Positions 37,875 through 48,637 of a stretch of DNA of 64,000 nucleotides are shown piece after piece. Made by a program: the position numbers and the translations under genes. Numbering within the stretch: the stretch's first letter is position 1; every line of letters starts with the position of its first letter. A model generated the notes under the pieces. That model saw only the letters and a program-made list of their open reading frames with translations, did no database searches and was not told the DNA's origin. The DNA is from Melieria omissa (taxonomy: Eukaryota > Arthropoda > Insecta > Diptera > Ulidiidae), in assembly GCA_963971225.1 (NCBI GenBank), contig OZ020267.1, positions 116,322,936 to 116,386,935 of the forward strand, given 5' to 3'.

Positions 37875-38030
37875 TAGTAGTACGCATACTACGAAAAGAA
37901 AATTCAGAAAAAATAATCTGCTTTTCTTTACAAATATTTACTTCGTATTTTTTTTAACAAGTTATGTGTGTTAACAATACAATCATAAAAGAAAACTTAA
38001 GAATTAATTTCAGTTTGATTCAATTCAGTT

Positions 38031-38362
38031 TTATGCGCCAAAAGCTCCAATATATGGACGGTCAAAGAAGTAGTAGTACGCTTCACTTTGATAAAAATGA
38101 AAGAAAGATTGTGTATTCACGTCGCACCACAAATTTTTAATTGTATTGAAGTCTTGTGATTGCGCGAGCCATTCCATAACCCAAATTCTGTTCTTGCGAA
38201 GCCCCTTTCGTCCGACCTTGCTTGTATGCTTTAGGTTATAGTCCTGTTGAAAGACCCAAAGCAGTGGCGTATTTTCACGGACATACGGTAGCACGATTTC
38301 CTGCTAGCTTCGTACATATACACATCGATCCATCGTTTTCTTGATCAAATAAATAGGGCCAC
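38031..38362 (-). pseudogene. Tc1-type transposase fragment
   Basis: The minus frame reads LPYVRENTPLLWVFQQDYN, then HTSK and further on LAQSQDFNTIKNLWCDV. These are the regions around the second Asp (FQQD) and the final acidic residue of Tc1 transposases (family: PDLNPIENLW). The final Glu is replaced by Lys (IKNLW). A more upstream piece (GGGPIYLIKKTMDRCVY) lies at about 38315-38362 before a stop. The rest was lost or displaced by the foldback insertion. Inactive. Confidence 0.85.
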
Positions 38363-38451
38363 CTCCATTAGACGTAAAACATGCTCAATAAATCCGAGTA
38401 AATATAACCCAAAAATCAAATTTTAACATTAGCTACAAACGCATGCAATTA

Positions 38452-40076
38452 TAACACCGTGCGACAAAAATGAAAAAATTTTTTCACACTGGAAAAAATC
38501 CATATGGGAGTGAAACTAGAGGCCAAACATAGTAATACTGCGTACCCAGTTTTTCATTTCTACAGCCTTTGTCCTTTTTAAAGGACTTCAAAATTTTGAA
38601 GGGGATAAAAAATAAAAAAATATAAAAAATACTTAACCTCGTTAGAATCTAGCAATATGTATATCAAATGAAAGAGGAAAAGCTCAAGAATTCAAATAAA
38701 ACTGATTTTTTTATCTATTTGTAAAAAAAGGATATGAAAACGGTCCTTTGAAAATTGTAATCCTTTATATTCTTGAAAATTTATGTAGAATTTTCTTGAA
38801 AAGTAAGTATGTTAGAACCCAAAATGTCCTTGATCACGTGTCAAAATTTCATTATTCTTAGATTTTGTATCTATTTATTACTTAAAATACTGATTCTCAA
38901 GTAATTAAAAGTTGTTGTACTTCATTAGAGTTGCAGCTTCCGCCTTTTTTTTTTGTAATAACTTTCAAACCAATAAAGTTAGAGTAATACAATTTTGACA
39001 CATGATCAAGGAGATTTTGAGTTCAAACATATTTACTTTTCAAAAAAATTTTACATAAATTTTCAAGGATATAAAGGATTACAATTTTCAAAGGACCTTT
39101 TTCATATCCATTTTTTTACAAATAGATAAAAAATCAGTTTTATTTGAATTCTTGAGCCTTTCCTCTTTCATCTGATATACATATCGCCATATTTTAACTA
39201 GGTTAAGGGGGTCCTCTAGTACAAACGGTGTTTTTTAAAGCTTTTTTGGGGATTTTGTTTTTCAGAAACTAAAAATGATAATGAGATAATTCTTCGTATA
39301 TTTATTCTTTACATATTGAATTATAAAAAAAAAAATTTTTCCACGTGCTACCGCGAACACTGTTGGGGTCCGCCAGATGAGTACCGGCCATGATTTTTTT
39401 TCTAAGGGTACGTTCGCGCCATCCTAACTTTGTCCCTGTTTGTCTGAAATGTAATTCAAAATTTGTTTCTTAAAAAGCATTACTCCAATTAAGGGATGAC
39501 CTATAATGAACCCGATCTGATCAAAATTGGACCCGCGGCATCGTTTTAACTTTTTTTTCGAAATTCGCCCTTTTTTTGCTCTAAAAACTCCCCCCAAAAA
39601 TCGGCCTAGTCAATGGATCGCAATCTCCGTAGGTTAACCCATAGAGCAAACAGTTTGAATACAACAAAACAAGAATCAAGTGAATCGGCCAATTAGTTTC
39701 GACGGAAACATGGCGCGATGGTCCAAAAATGTGTTTTCGAGAAAAACGCGTTTGTACGAGTGAACGAGGCGGATTTGAGGTTCTGTATCTCAGAGACGTT
39801 TACGAATTTGACAAAATCCGTTCGTATACTTTTTCTGTGATAGTTATATCATAAAAATATGAAATAAAAAAAACAATCGATTTTTTTTTAAATTACCCCC
39901 TTAAGTATTTTTTATATTTATTTTATTTTGTATCCCCTTCAAAATGTTGAAGTCCTTTTAAAAGGACAAAGGATGTAGAAATGAAAAGCTGAGTACGCAG
40001 TATTACTATGTTTGGTCTCTAGTTTCACGCGCATATGGATTTTTTCCAGTGTGAAAAATGCTGTCGCACGGTGTAA
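38452..40076. mobile_element. Foldback element with ~450-bp arms
   Basis: Left arm 38452-38900 and right arm 38941-40076 (after removing the TTAA insert at 39207-39900) are reverse complements over their whole length, starting TAACACCGTGCGAC and ending GTCGCACGGTGTAA. Shared phrases in order include CACACTGGAAAAAATCCATA, CATAGTAATACTGCGTAC, TTTGTCCTTTTAAAGGAC, ATATGTATATCAAATGAAAG and GATCACGTG/GATCATGTG. No protein is encoded. A related one-sided copy is at 23907. Confidence 0.88.
39207..39900. mobile_element. TTAA-flanked MITE inside the foldback right arm
   Basis: The element runs from GGGGGTCCTC to ...TTACCCCC and is bounded by TTAA at 39203-39206 and 39901-39904. Excising it restores the right foldback arm so that it reads AGGTTAAGTATTTTTTATAT, the exact complement of the left arm at 38618-38640. 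Only about six bases of inverted repeat are seen. Target choice suggests the piggyBac superfamily. Non-coding. Confidence 0.82.
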
Positions 40077-40209
40077 CAATGCTTTTTTCTTGTGTTCTGC
40101 CTATATAAAAGTATACTACGGTTAAACAAAAAAAAAAGGCGAAGCAGCAAATTCAACATGTCGCACTATATTCAGTAGCAGCACTACTATTATATTGACC
40201 GCAACTGTA

Positions 40210-42773
40210 AATGCAGTTTTCTATTTTGGGCGCACCCATCCTGCACACTCGTAAAGTTCGTTCCTCCGACCTGGAACACAGAATGTGCCATAAGCTGCAA
40301 ATTGCAAAAGTACAGTTTTAGCTGCAACTTTGTGCGTCATTGATTGCCAATTGCCCTTTTTTAATTGCGCCATAATTAAAGGCTGTGTGTTACTCTATTA
40401 TGTCAGACGGTGGGGTTGCAAGGCCAACCCAAAAATCGTCACTCGAGCGCACTAATGCCGAGTCATAAATTACATCGATTGCGTAATGACAATCGCGCAG
40501 CCAAAGTGCTGCCGCCGGCCAGGGGTCACACAATTGCAATTCTTACAAGATCTTTCAGAAAGCCGCGCTGTTGTGGGGGCACGAAAAGTACATTTCAATC
40601 CCGAACAGATAAATGGCTGTTCGCCGCCCACAGTGCCCGGTGTTAAGCCCAATACTTTTGTTGTGACGGAGATAAGGGCGGCTGGGGACAGATTTTGACA
40701 CACTCACTCTAACCCCCTCGGGGTTATATTCCTGAAAGCGCTCGGTCGTGTCTACATTTTTAATCTTAAGGATGGTTGGATTTCGAATTCCTATTTGCCC
40801 CGTGTTTCACGCTTTACACTGTTGCTACTTTGGTTGTTGATTCTTCCCTTGTTTTCTTGTGGAAAAACACCATTAAGCAGATGGATTCCGATGTCATCAC
40901 TTTAATATGCTTTGTAGTTTGTGCAACTGCTGCATCACGCATGAAGGACGTGGTAGCGCGCACCCCTTCCACAATGGCGCGTTGTCCATCTGAGGGTGGC
41001 AGGCGCAAGGCAGCCACGGCTGTTGGTTGTGGTCGGCCGGGTCGCCGCATGTGTGTGTAGACGAGTGTGGAGTGTACCCAAGGTAAGCCGAGCAAGAAGC
41101 AAAACAAAACGCTTGTCATCCGCTCCATATCGTCGCCCAGTTCCACTCTGCGGCAACCACCGGACACAGTCGCATTTTCCACTTTGCGCTGCTGGTACAT
41201 CACAGCGCTTCGCGAACATTGTTCAAAGTCATGTCGCTGCATGCTCATTTCACTTCGCCGCTATCAGCGTTTTTTTATGGTTCGTGCACAACTCATTGCT
41301 GTCGTTGTTGCACTGAGTACTAATTTCAATTGTCTTTATGCAGAATAGATTGAACTGACTATCTTTGATTTGCTTTTGTTGTTGTGATATTTACTTTGCT
41401 TGCACTGTCCATTAATTTTTAGATGACACACTAAAACCCAAAACCGAAGTTTCAGCCACAAAATGGCGCTTGGTTTTGGTCTGCCGCTTTGGCACATCCG
41501 ACAGCAATGCAAAATGCCTCATCTACTCTAATTGGCAATGACCCTGACATCAAGAAATGGAATTGAACATCCACTTTTTGCAGCGGAAGTGCGGACCAGT
41601 AAAGGCTACGCTTGCCATTTTTTATTGCAATGCGACTTGTAACACAAAGCGCTGACTCGGTTGTCAGTGGCCACCGGTCACCTGGTCGCAATGGTCACTC
41701 TGGCAATTTATGCGAACGCTTAGCGCCAGTTACGACCGTGAAACGTACTGCAGCCACACATTCGAGCACGCAGCCACTCACATTCGAATAAGAGTGACAC
41801 ACTTTGGCGGCAGAGCGATTCCGACCCACAGACGGGCAGCAAGCAAACTCCCCACCAAGTGTCGAAATGGCAATAACAATGTAATTGCTGCAAGTACTCC
41901 ATTTGCATTTCATTGGTGTTGTTGTGACGGTGCGAAAATCGCTACAATAAAACTGCTAGAAACTACGAGATACAACACAGCTGCTGAGTAATGACGAGAT
42001 GAAAACCCCATATCGGCGAATCAATCTCAAGAACAGCCGAGTGTTAGCCGCGCAAATTCTGCTCAAACTTGTGTGAATAAATAAAAAAGGTTTTGTTGTG
42101 ATGTTTTGGTGGAACAAAAAAATGGCAAAACACAGTACATATTGCGATAGGTTGGAGAAACAACATAAGACATGAAATACACGAGATTATTTCAGCTGAT
42201 TAGAGACAATTAGTCGCTGCGGCCTGGTCAGCGTTCAACGACGACGCAGTTACCCCACCGCCATTGTCGACATCGGCGTCACCTTAGTGCGGCAACAGCA
42301 TCAGTCATCAACACTGCCCAACAACAACCCGTCAATAGACACAACAATCGCCAGCGGTAGCGTGAAGATGCTATCGACTATTAAACCGACGATCGTCGGT
42401 CTCAGGCGAACATGCGCTAACGACTTAATGTGTATGAAAATCAACTACAGGTAATTTCATGGAATTCTCGGCGAATATTTTTAAGTTTGAAGTTTTTGCG
42501 CTGCCGTGTTGCGTTTTTTGTTCGTGCTTTGTCTGCGTTTTAATTTTTTTTCGGCTTTGATTGAATTTGTTTTTTATAGTTTGAGAACCAGCCGCTGAAG
42601 GTTCTAAGCTGTCTTTGAAAAGTTACTTACGTTAGTTCAGCGAAGTCGTTGAGCTTGTAAGGTGAAAATCGTGCAGCAAATATTTCAATCTCCAATCACT
42701 CGAGCCACTTGAAGCGATCTAACCGAATTGGATAATCTGTGAAGCAGTTCGTGTGCGTATACTATCTGCTGCA
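40210..42773. other. Upstream region of gene A, no other gene seen
   Basis: No gene is recognised. GC-rich patches at 40930-41260 and 41640-41960 carry overlapping frames on both strands without family signals. Confidence 0.45.
42571..42578 (+). promoter_or_regulatory. Possible TATA box of gene A
   Basis: A TTTTTATAG motif lies about 200 bases upstream of the start codon of gene A. It would place transcription start near 42600. Position and motif only. Confidence 0.25.
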
Positions 42774-44332
42774 ATGACAGTGCACTTTTCTCCAAAAATG
42801 ATTTGCCTAACATACGTCGCTGTGATTGTAGTGCTCTGCCAACACCATGTGGAAGGTTAGAGGGATTCCCGAATACCCAAACTTTCAAAATATTGACAAA
42901 CGTCAGAACGTGATAGTGCTTGTATTCATTTGTAAAGACAACTGTTTGTTAAGACTCATCGCAAAAATAGCGACTTAACCTTGAAGAAGGCTTTAGAGGA
43001 ATCCGTACAAAAGACCTCTAAGTAAGAAATTGGAGAAAACCCCGTACAGCCCCTTGGCAATAAAGGTCACATGCGTCACAACTCTTTCTCCCTTAAAGGA
43101 TTTACTCATCTCGCAACTATTGAAATTTGAATGCAGTGAAACTATCGCAGCCAACAAATAACGTTTATAATTAATTATTCGCATTGCATTTTCAAAATAA
43201 AAATTAATGTTTGTGCTCCTATTCCAACGTTCTCAATTAAAACTCGATTCATGTTATTTGCCATTTCACGGTAATCACGGCCACAACCAGGTCAACCGAA
43301 TAAAGTGTCACCAAAGCTGGATTTTGACGACGGTGAACATAAAAACAACTCAAACGTCCCGATTGCACCGGGCGTAGTGCAGGGCCGGGCAGATGGCGGT
43401 CAGAGTACAGCAGGTGGAAACAACGACGGTGGTGGTATGGGTGACGCAAGCACAACCACCAGCAGCAGCGGCAAATCCGGCCCGAAAATTCATGGCGTGC
43501 GCGTAACTGTAGACACGGGCGACACTCACAAGTCTAAAGGTAAACTACACCGCAACCGAAAGTAAACATTTCGCTAAAGTGCATTTTAAATAAATTGAGA
43601 TTTGCACCTAATGAATCACCAATACTTGCGTAGAATCCAAGGAAAGTGTGGAAGTAGCAGATGTGGGGAAGCACAGGAAGCGGGTCGGCATACATACGGA
43701 CATCACTTTCGAAATAACAGCCGACGGCGAAGCTGACATAAATGCCACAAGTTCGGCGCAGAGCGGAGGCAAAGGTATGTGGTCGAATGTCTACATACAT
43801 TTGCTAATACTGTGCACGCATCTTATCGTTTTATCTTCTGCCTCTCGCAGAAGATGCCAGTGTACCCATCTACAAGGGTCGCGGGGGTACCACTCACAAG
43901 CCGCGCAAGCCCTATGATCCCAAAATGCACTGGAATCCGAATTTCTCCTCCGAGAGACGCAGCTACGAGAGCGCAGGCCGCTCAGGACCGGCCTACTACT
44001 ACCCGCAGTATTACCCGAACAATGTGCCCGTATACACGGGTTCCGGTGATAGTCGCGGCGGAGGATCGGTTTACCGTCGTGGAGATGGCTGGAACAGCTA
44101 TGTGCCCAGCACCAGCTTGTGGACAACGGAGCGCGTGCACAACGAACCCTACCGGCCAAATGCCGTAACAAACCATCGAGCGCCAAACTGGAAGCCCTGC
44201 TACTGCATAACATCGCTCGTGGACAATCGTAGACGACGGGACAGCAGTCGCGGGTTTGGAGTCTTGCGGCCAACAACTGCAGTTGTGGGAGTGGTGGACG
44301 GCAAGCTGGACAACCCGTTCTCCAGAAAATAG
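42774..44332 (+). CDS. Gene A: secreted low-complexity protein, 4 exons, 317 aa
   Basis: Not recognised as a named family. Exons by splice consensus and frame: 42774-42855, 43291-43539, 43634-43774 and 43851-44332 (954 nt, 317 residues). All three introns are phase 1, with GT donors and AG acceptors. Exon 1 is a signal peptide: MTVHFSPKMICLTYVAVIVV, then a short CQHHVEG. Exon 2 (residues 28-111) is acidic at first, then Gly/Ser/Thr-rich, and ends HGVRVTVDTGD. Exon 3 is charged and contains KHRKRVG and an alternating ITFEITADGEADI stretch. Exon 4 is Tyr/Pro/Arg-rich (YYYPQYYPNN) with a single CYC cluster near the C-terminus (KPCYCIT). No membrane anchor. Likely extracellular; role unknown. It converges on gene B, stop codons 163 bp apart. 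Confidence 0.85.
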
Positions 44333-44382
44333 AAGAATAGTTCGGCTAACCTGATTTTATCCGTGTTAAATATCACAATTCA

Positions 44383-44388
44383 AATAAA
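44383..44388 (+). terminator. Poly(A) signal of gene A
   Basis: AATAAA 51 bases after the gene A stop codon, in an A/T-rich tract. Confidence 0.8.
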
Positions 44389-44397
44389 AAATTATTC

Positions 44398-44403
44398 TTT
44401 ATT
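44398..44403 (-). terminator. Poly(A) signal of gene B
   Basis: TTTATT on the plus strand (AATAAA on the minus strand), 92 bases after the gene B stop codon and only 10 bases from the gene A signal. Cleavage of both transcripts would make their 3' ends overlap. Confidence 0.75.
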
Positions 44404-44495
44404 TCGATTTAGTACTTTCAATGCATATAATGTATGAGCACATATTGTAATGTATTTCAGATCGTTACGTACTGCAACGCTTTCGAATAAGTTAT

Positions 44496-47400
44496 CTAAG
44501 TATGAAGGCTGTAGCTGCTGACCTTGCCGTTGTCGTCCAGCGTAGTGGTGGCTGCCTTGTAGCCGACGCGTTTGCCATTGACATCATACTGCTCGCTCTC
44601 GCCAGTCGACAGCTCCTTGTAATTTTTTACTTGGCCATCAGAACCAAACTAAAGACAGAAGTCGGCAATTTACAAAAAAGAGCTCACAAGAAGTTGTTGC
44701 TACTTTACCTCAGATTGAGAAGACCACTTGGAGGCTTTTTCCCATGACTTGGTTTTGTAACCACTGCCAGAACCGCCGGCTCCGCTAACGCTGCCATAAC
44801 CGCTGCCAAGTCCACCACTCACGCCACCAAATCCACCGGCCAAGCTATTTTCAGAGGTCATGCCACCGAATTGACTGGCACCAGTACGTACTCCGCCAAC
44901 GCTGATGCCTTGGGCTTGCATTTTCGCCAGACGTTCGGCCTCGGTCATGTACTGGTGAATGCCCGATGAGCTTAAACCAGCTGATGAGCCGTAGCCCGAT
45001 GAAACGCCCAAGCCGGACGAAGACAGGCCGGACGAAGACAGGCCGGACGAAGACAGGCCAGATGAAGTTAAACCGGATGAAGCTCCCGAGCTCATGCCTG
45101 ATCCGAATGACGACTCGGCACCGAAGCTGCTTCCAAACTTGGAGTTGAAGTTCGACTCTGCTCCAAAAGATGAACCGAATTTCGACTGAGCACCGTAGTT
45201 AGAGCCGAATTGGCCATTACTGGTAAGAGCGCTATTGGCAGAGGTACCCAATCCATGGTGAGCACCAAATCCACTGGAAGTAAGCGCACTTGAACCTGCA
45301 AGAAACCTGACTTAATATCGCCACCGGGACTTGACACTTTTGAACTCGTTACCAAAGCCAGTGTTCATTCCGGATTGAGCATTGTAGTTGGATGCTGTGT
45401 TCGAAGTAAGGCCCCCGCTGAGGAGAGCGCCGAGCTGTGAACCAGAGTTGGCCAACGACGAGCTGCGGTGAATGTACGCTGATTGTAAGCCACTGGATGG
45501 TTGCACCAACACTTGTGGCTGTGAGGCAGTGGTAACCTTGCGGTATTTGACGTATGACTCATGACCGCCAGATGGGGCCGTGTACTGTATGACGGGTGTT
45601 GCCTGTGACTGAACGCGGCGTTCTTCGTGGTGGACATACTTCTCTGATCCACCGCTTGGGACTGTATACTGTATGACGGGCTGGCTTTGAACGCGACGCT
45701 CCTCGTGATGGTAGTAGTTCTCTGATCCGCCAGATGGTGCCGTGTAATGAACGACGGGCTGGCTCTGAGTGCGGCGCTCTTCATGATGAACGTAGTTTTC
45801 GGAACCACCCGACGGTGCAGTGTATTGAATAACAGGCTGACTTTCGGTGCGACGCTCTTCGTGATGAACAAAGCTTTCGTGACCACCGGAGGGAGCAGTG
45901 TACACAATAGGTACCGCTTTGCTGTCGGTACGACGTTCCTCATGATGCACGTAGCTCTCATGACCACCCGAACCACCGGATACAACAATTTCGGGCACTA
46001 CCTGCTGCTGTACGTTCTCGGAATGCTCAGTAAAACTGCTTGATACGCCACCGGCAGCGATTGGTATTACCACAGAGGAACCAGAACTGCCTCCACTCTC
46101 AAAGTTCGAACTGCTACCAAATGATGCAGATGACGACGCCCCAAAGTTGGCAGAATGGCTTGCCCCAAAGGATGCAGCGTTATTTGCGCTCATGCCACTT
46201 GAAGCCGACATCTCAGATCCCGACAAACTTGAGAGCCCGGATGAGCCCGCAGATGAGCCTGAAAACCCTGATGAGCCGGAGAGACCAGATAGTCCAGAAT
46301 GACCGCCACCGCCGGAGAGCCCCACTGTACCAACGCCGCCATACGAACCCACCTCTTCAAATGAAGTTTGATGTTGGCTAGACAAAAATTGAGGTTAGAC
46401 ACGCGGTCGTAGTGAAACAACTGCAAGGCGTGGGTGACTTACCCATCATAACTCGAGCCTAAAGTATCACCAATTTTTTGCTTAGCTTCCTGAACTGTTT
46501 GGTGGTGTTGACTGTAGTGTCTAGAGAAAAATGTTTCAGTCATTAAACTCAGTACTGACTTTGGTTAAATAATTTCGGGAAGTTAATTTTGATTGCAAAA
46601 TTATGGACTGTAGATATATATATAATGCCAATATGTGTGTACCACGCCAATTAGGAATTCTCTTCAAGAATAGTAAAAATTTCCTTTATTGTTCAGGTAC
46701 TTACAAAATGTGAAAGTTATGTCTTGCACAAAAATGAAATAAAATGAGAAGAAAAAATTAATAAGCATTATTAACTTGAAGAACGAGCAAAATTGTTATA
46801 TTCCAAGTAAGTTGTAAGTTGTAGTTGTAAGTTGTAGTTACCTGCCCTCCAAGTCATCTGAAAAAACAAAAACATTATTTCAAATATTACGAGAGAATGC
46901 GTATAATTTAAATCTCAATAGGACAGCAAAAAAGGTCAGCATCACTGATTGTATTCTAAAACATTGCTTTGCTTCGACCACTACATCGCATTTATGACGA
47001 CAAATTTCATTCATTACCATGCGACAGGATGTTCTTATCTCGGGCCACATTCAGAGAGATTGCATAATTATTATTTAATTTCCCCTTAAGCTCACTGGTG
47101 ATAACATGCGAAGCTTCTAACGAATTTTAATGCGAGAGTTCATAAGCTATCGGCGGCCAAAATTCGTTTAATTGAAATTCTTAATTCGGTTCAGTCCACG
47201 ATGCTTAGTAACACAGATATGATAGCCGACTAAATTGACAGCAATTGGCTCAGTGTGTATATTTAGAATTATTACATTTAAGTTAGATGGCAGACAGCAA
47301 ATGGGAACTATCAATTGTCGAATTATTGCCGCTGCCGTAATTCTTTTGAGGAGTTTCTTCTTGAAGGCAGCTTTTACAGAATTTGAGAAGAACAACTTTT

Positions 47401-47964
47401 ACTTTGTTTATTACTCCTCTGTGAGTTCGATAATTGTCACAAAAATGTTCTATTTCCGTTAGAGATGACCACCACGTAGTTTGTCGTTTCATTCCCATAT
47501 CAATTCTTGTCCTTATTTAGTCCTTAAGTCAGGAGTATTTATTGTAGTGCAGTTTTTGTACGAATGCATTAAACATGTTCGCAAACTCTATAAGTACAAA
47601 ATATGTATGAAGTATGTGAGTCTGATTCATTTATGCTGATTCAACAGCTTCACGATTCACTTTAAAAAACGTGCAATCTGACCTCACAGAAGCACCACCA
47701 CGAGAAAGTATTGTAGGTGAGAATAATTAGGGAAAAGCTAATACAGGCCCATACATATGTAAACGCTTTAAATGTAACCGAAATTAAGAGTGTTTGCAGG
47801 GACTTTTGTCGAATATCTGAGAGACCAACATAATTCGAAATTTGTGACACAATTCGGCAACTAGCAAGAATCTAATGGGCGACTTCGGCGCGCCAGTTGA
47901 AGTAATTACCTGCAACGGCAACAGCACAGAGGCACAAGGCCAGCACAATTACGTTCTTATTCAT
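44496..47964 (-). CDS. Gene B: secreted repeat protein (HHEERR and Gly/Ser blocks), 6 exons, 637 aa
   Basis: Exons on the minus strand: 47964-47910, 46857-46842 (16 nt), 46520-46443, 46377-45353, 45295-44709 and 44648-44496. The total is 1914 nt with all junction phases compatible. Exon 1 is a signal peptide (MNKNVIVLALCLCAVAVA). Exon 3 gives a Gln/His-rich helix-like stretch (SQHHQTVQEAKQKIGDTLG). Exon 4 (about residues 50-391) holds a Gly/Ser-rich block and then five repeats of about 28 residues with the core YVHHEERRTxSQPVxxYTAPSGGSE. Exon 5 is rich in SSGL and FG/GAxS repeats and includes HQYMTEAERLAKMQAQG. Exon 6 ends with a motif shared with gene C. Likely an extracellular structural protein (cuticle, matrix or haemolymph-clot type, the last recalling Drosophila Fondue). 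This is inference from composition; no named family was confirmed. Confidence 0.88.
45011..45060 (-). repeat. 15-bp tandem repeat coding SSSGL in gene B
   Basis: Three to four near-identical units of GGCCGGACGAAGACA (plus strand) encode repeated Ser-Ser-Ser-Gly-Leu. Likely length-variable. Confidence 0.85.
45541..45985 (-). repeat. Coding tandem repeat, ~84-87 bp units in gene B
   Basis: Five units encode HHEERR plus SQPVIQYTAPSGG-like linkers, with a sixth degenerate unit (SYVKYRKVTT) at the C-terminal side. Unit length stays in multiples of three, so expansion or contraction would keep the frame. Confidence 0.9.
46858..47909 (-). other. Gene B intron 1 (about 1.05 kb)
   Basis: This lies between the signal-peptide exon donor (GCAG|GTAATT) and the acceptor of the 16-nt exon (TTTTTTCAG|ATGACT). 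It holds no recognisable repeat or exon. Confidence 0.75.
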
Positions 47965-48637
47965 CCTTCCAGAACCGCTCGAATCACTTTTCACTTGTAT
48001 GCTAGAACTAAAGTAAGAGTCTAATACGTGCTAACGCCAGCACCGACTTTTCATTAATGAAATGAATGCCAGCCACCAAATCAATTTTCAACTCGATTTT
48101 CGACCGGATCGAAATCGCCTCAATCATGAAGCATGTTGATTCGCGTATTCGTATTTAAGCTTTCCGAGAAGCAGACTGAATGTTGTACATTCTGATAAGG
48201 GCCGGTCGCACCTAGCGTTCCAAATAGAGCGTTACTTTTCGTATGTGTATAGCTCCGAATGTTGCATACACACACACATCGGTACATACATACTTAGGTA
48301 GACGTTTCAGGACCAAAGAAACTTGAATTCATTACTATATACTTGATGACCTAGAGAAAACAAGTTCATTGCAGATAATGGAAATACGTAAAGTATTTGT
48401 ACGAACATTGAAACCAAAACACTGAAAACACTCAATAAAAATAAATATTTTTTGTATACTTTGTTCTCGAATGAAATGCGTCTCAACCACACGAAAGTGC
48501 AAGGAGAACCATTGCAACAGACCTAAGTACATGTACAGACGTCTAGCTTTTCGCTTTTTACAGCATCGATATATATACGTATATAGTTTGTACAGTATGC
48601 TATATTGACGTTCGAGAGGTGCTTTTTTAAATACTTT
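47965..48637. other. Upstream region of gene B
   Basis: 5' untranslated sequence and presumed promoter of gene B (minus strand). No firm TATA box. A short (CA)n run is near 48270. No gene. Confidence 0.4.

Larger units (their letters stand above)
37256..40207 (-). mobile_element. Tc1-like element carrying three other insertions
   Basis: The left end (TACAGCTGCGGTCAAAATAATA, continuing GTAGTACGCA after the mariner insert) and the right end (reverse complement TACAGTTGCGGTCAATATAA, then TAGTAGTGC) form terminal repeats of over 30 bp. TA flanks both (37254-37255 and 40208-40209). Inside are a mariner derivative placed within the left terminal repeat, a decayed Tc1 transposase fragment, and a foldback element that carries a TTAA-flanked insert. 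Confidence 0.85.

Noticed and set aside
43791..44276. 161-codon minus frame opposite gene A exon 4
   Set aside because: Shadow of the well-supported plus-strand exon; no start, splice or domain support.
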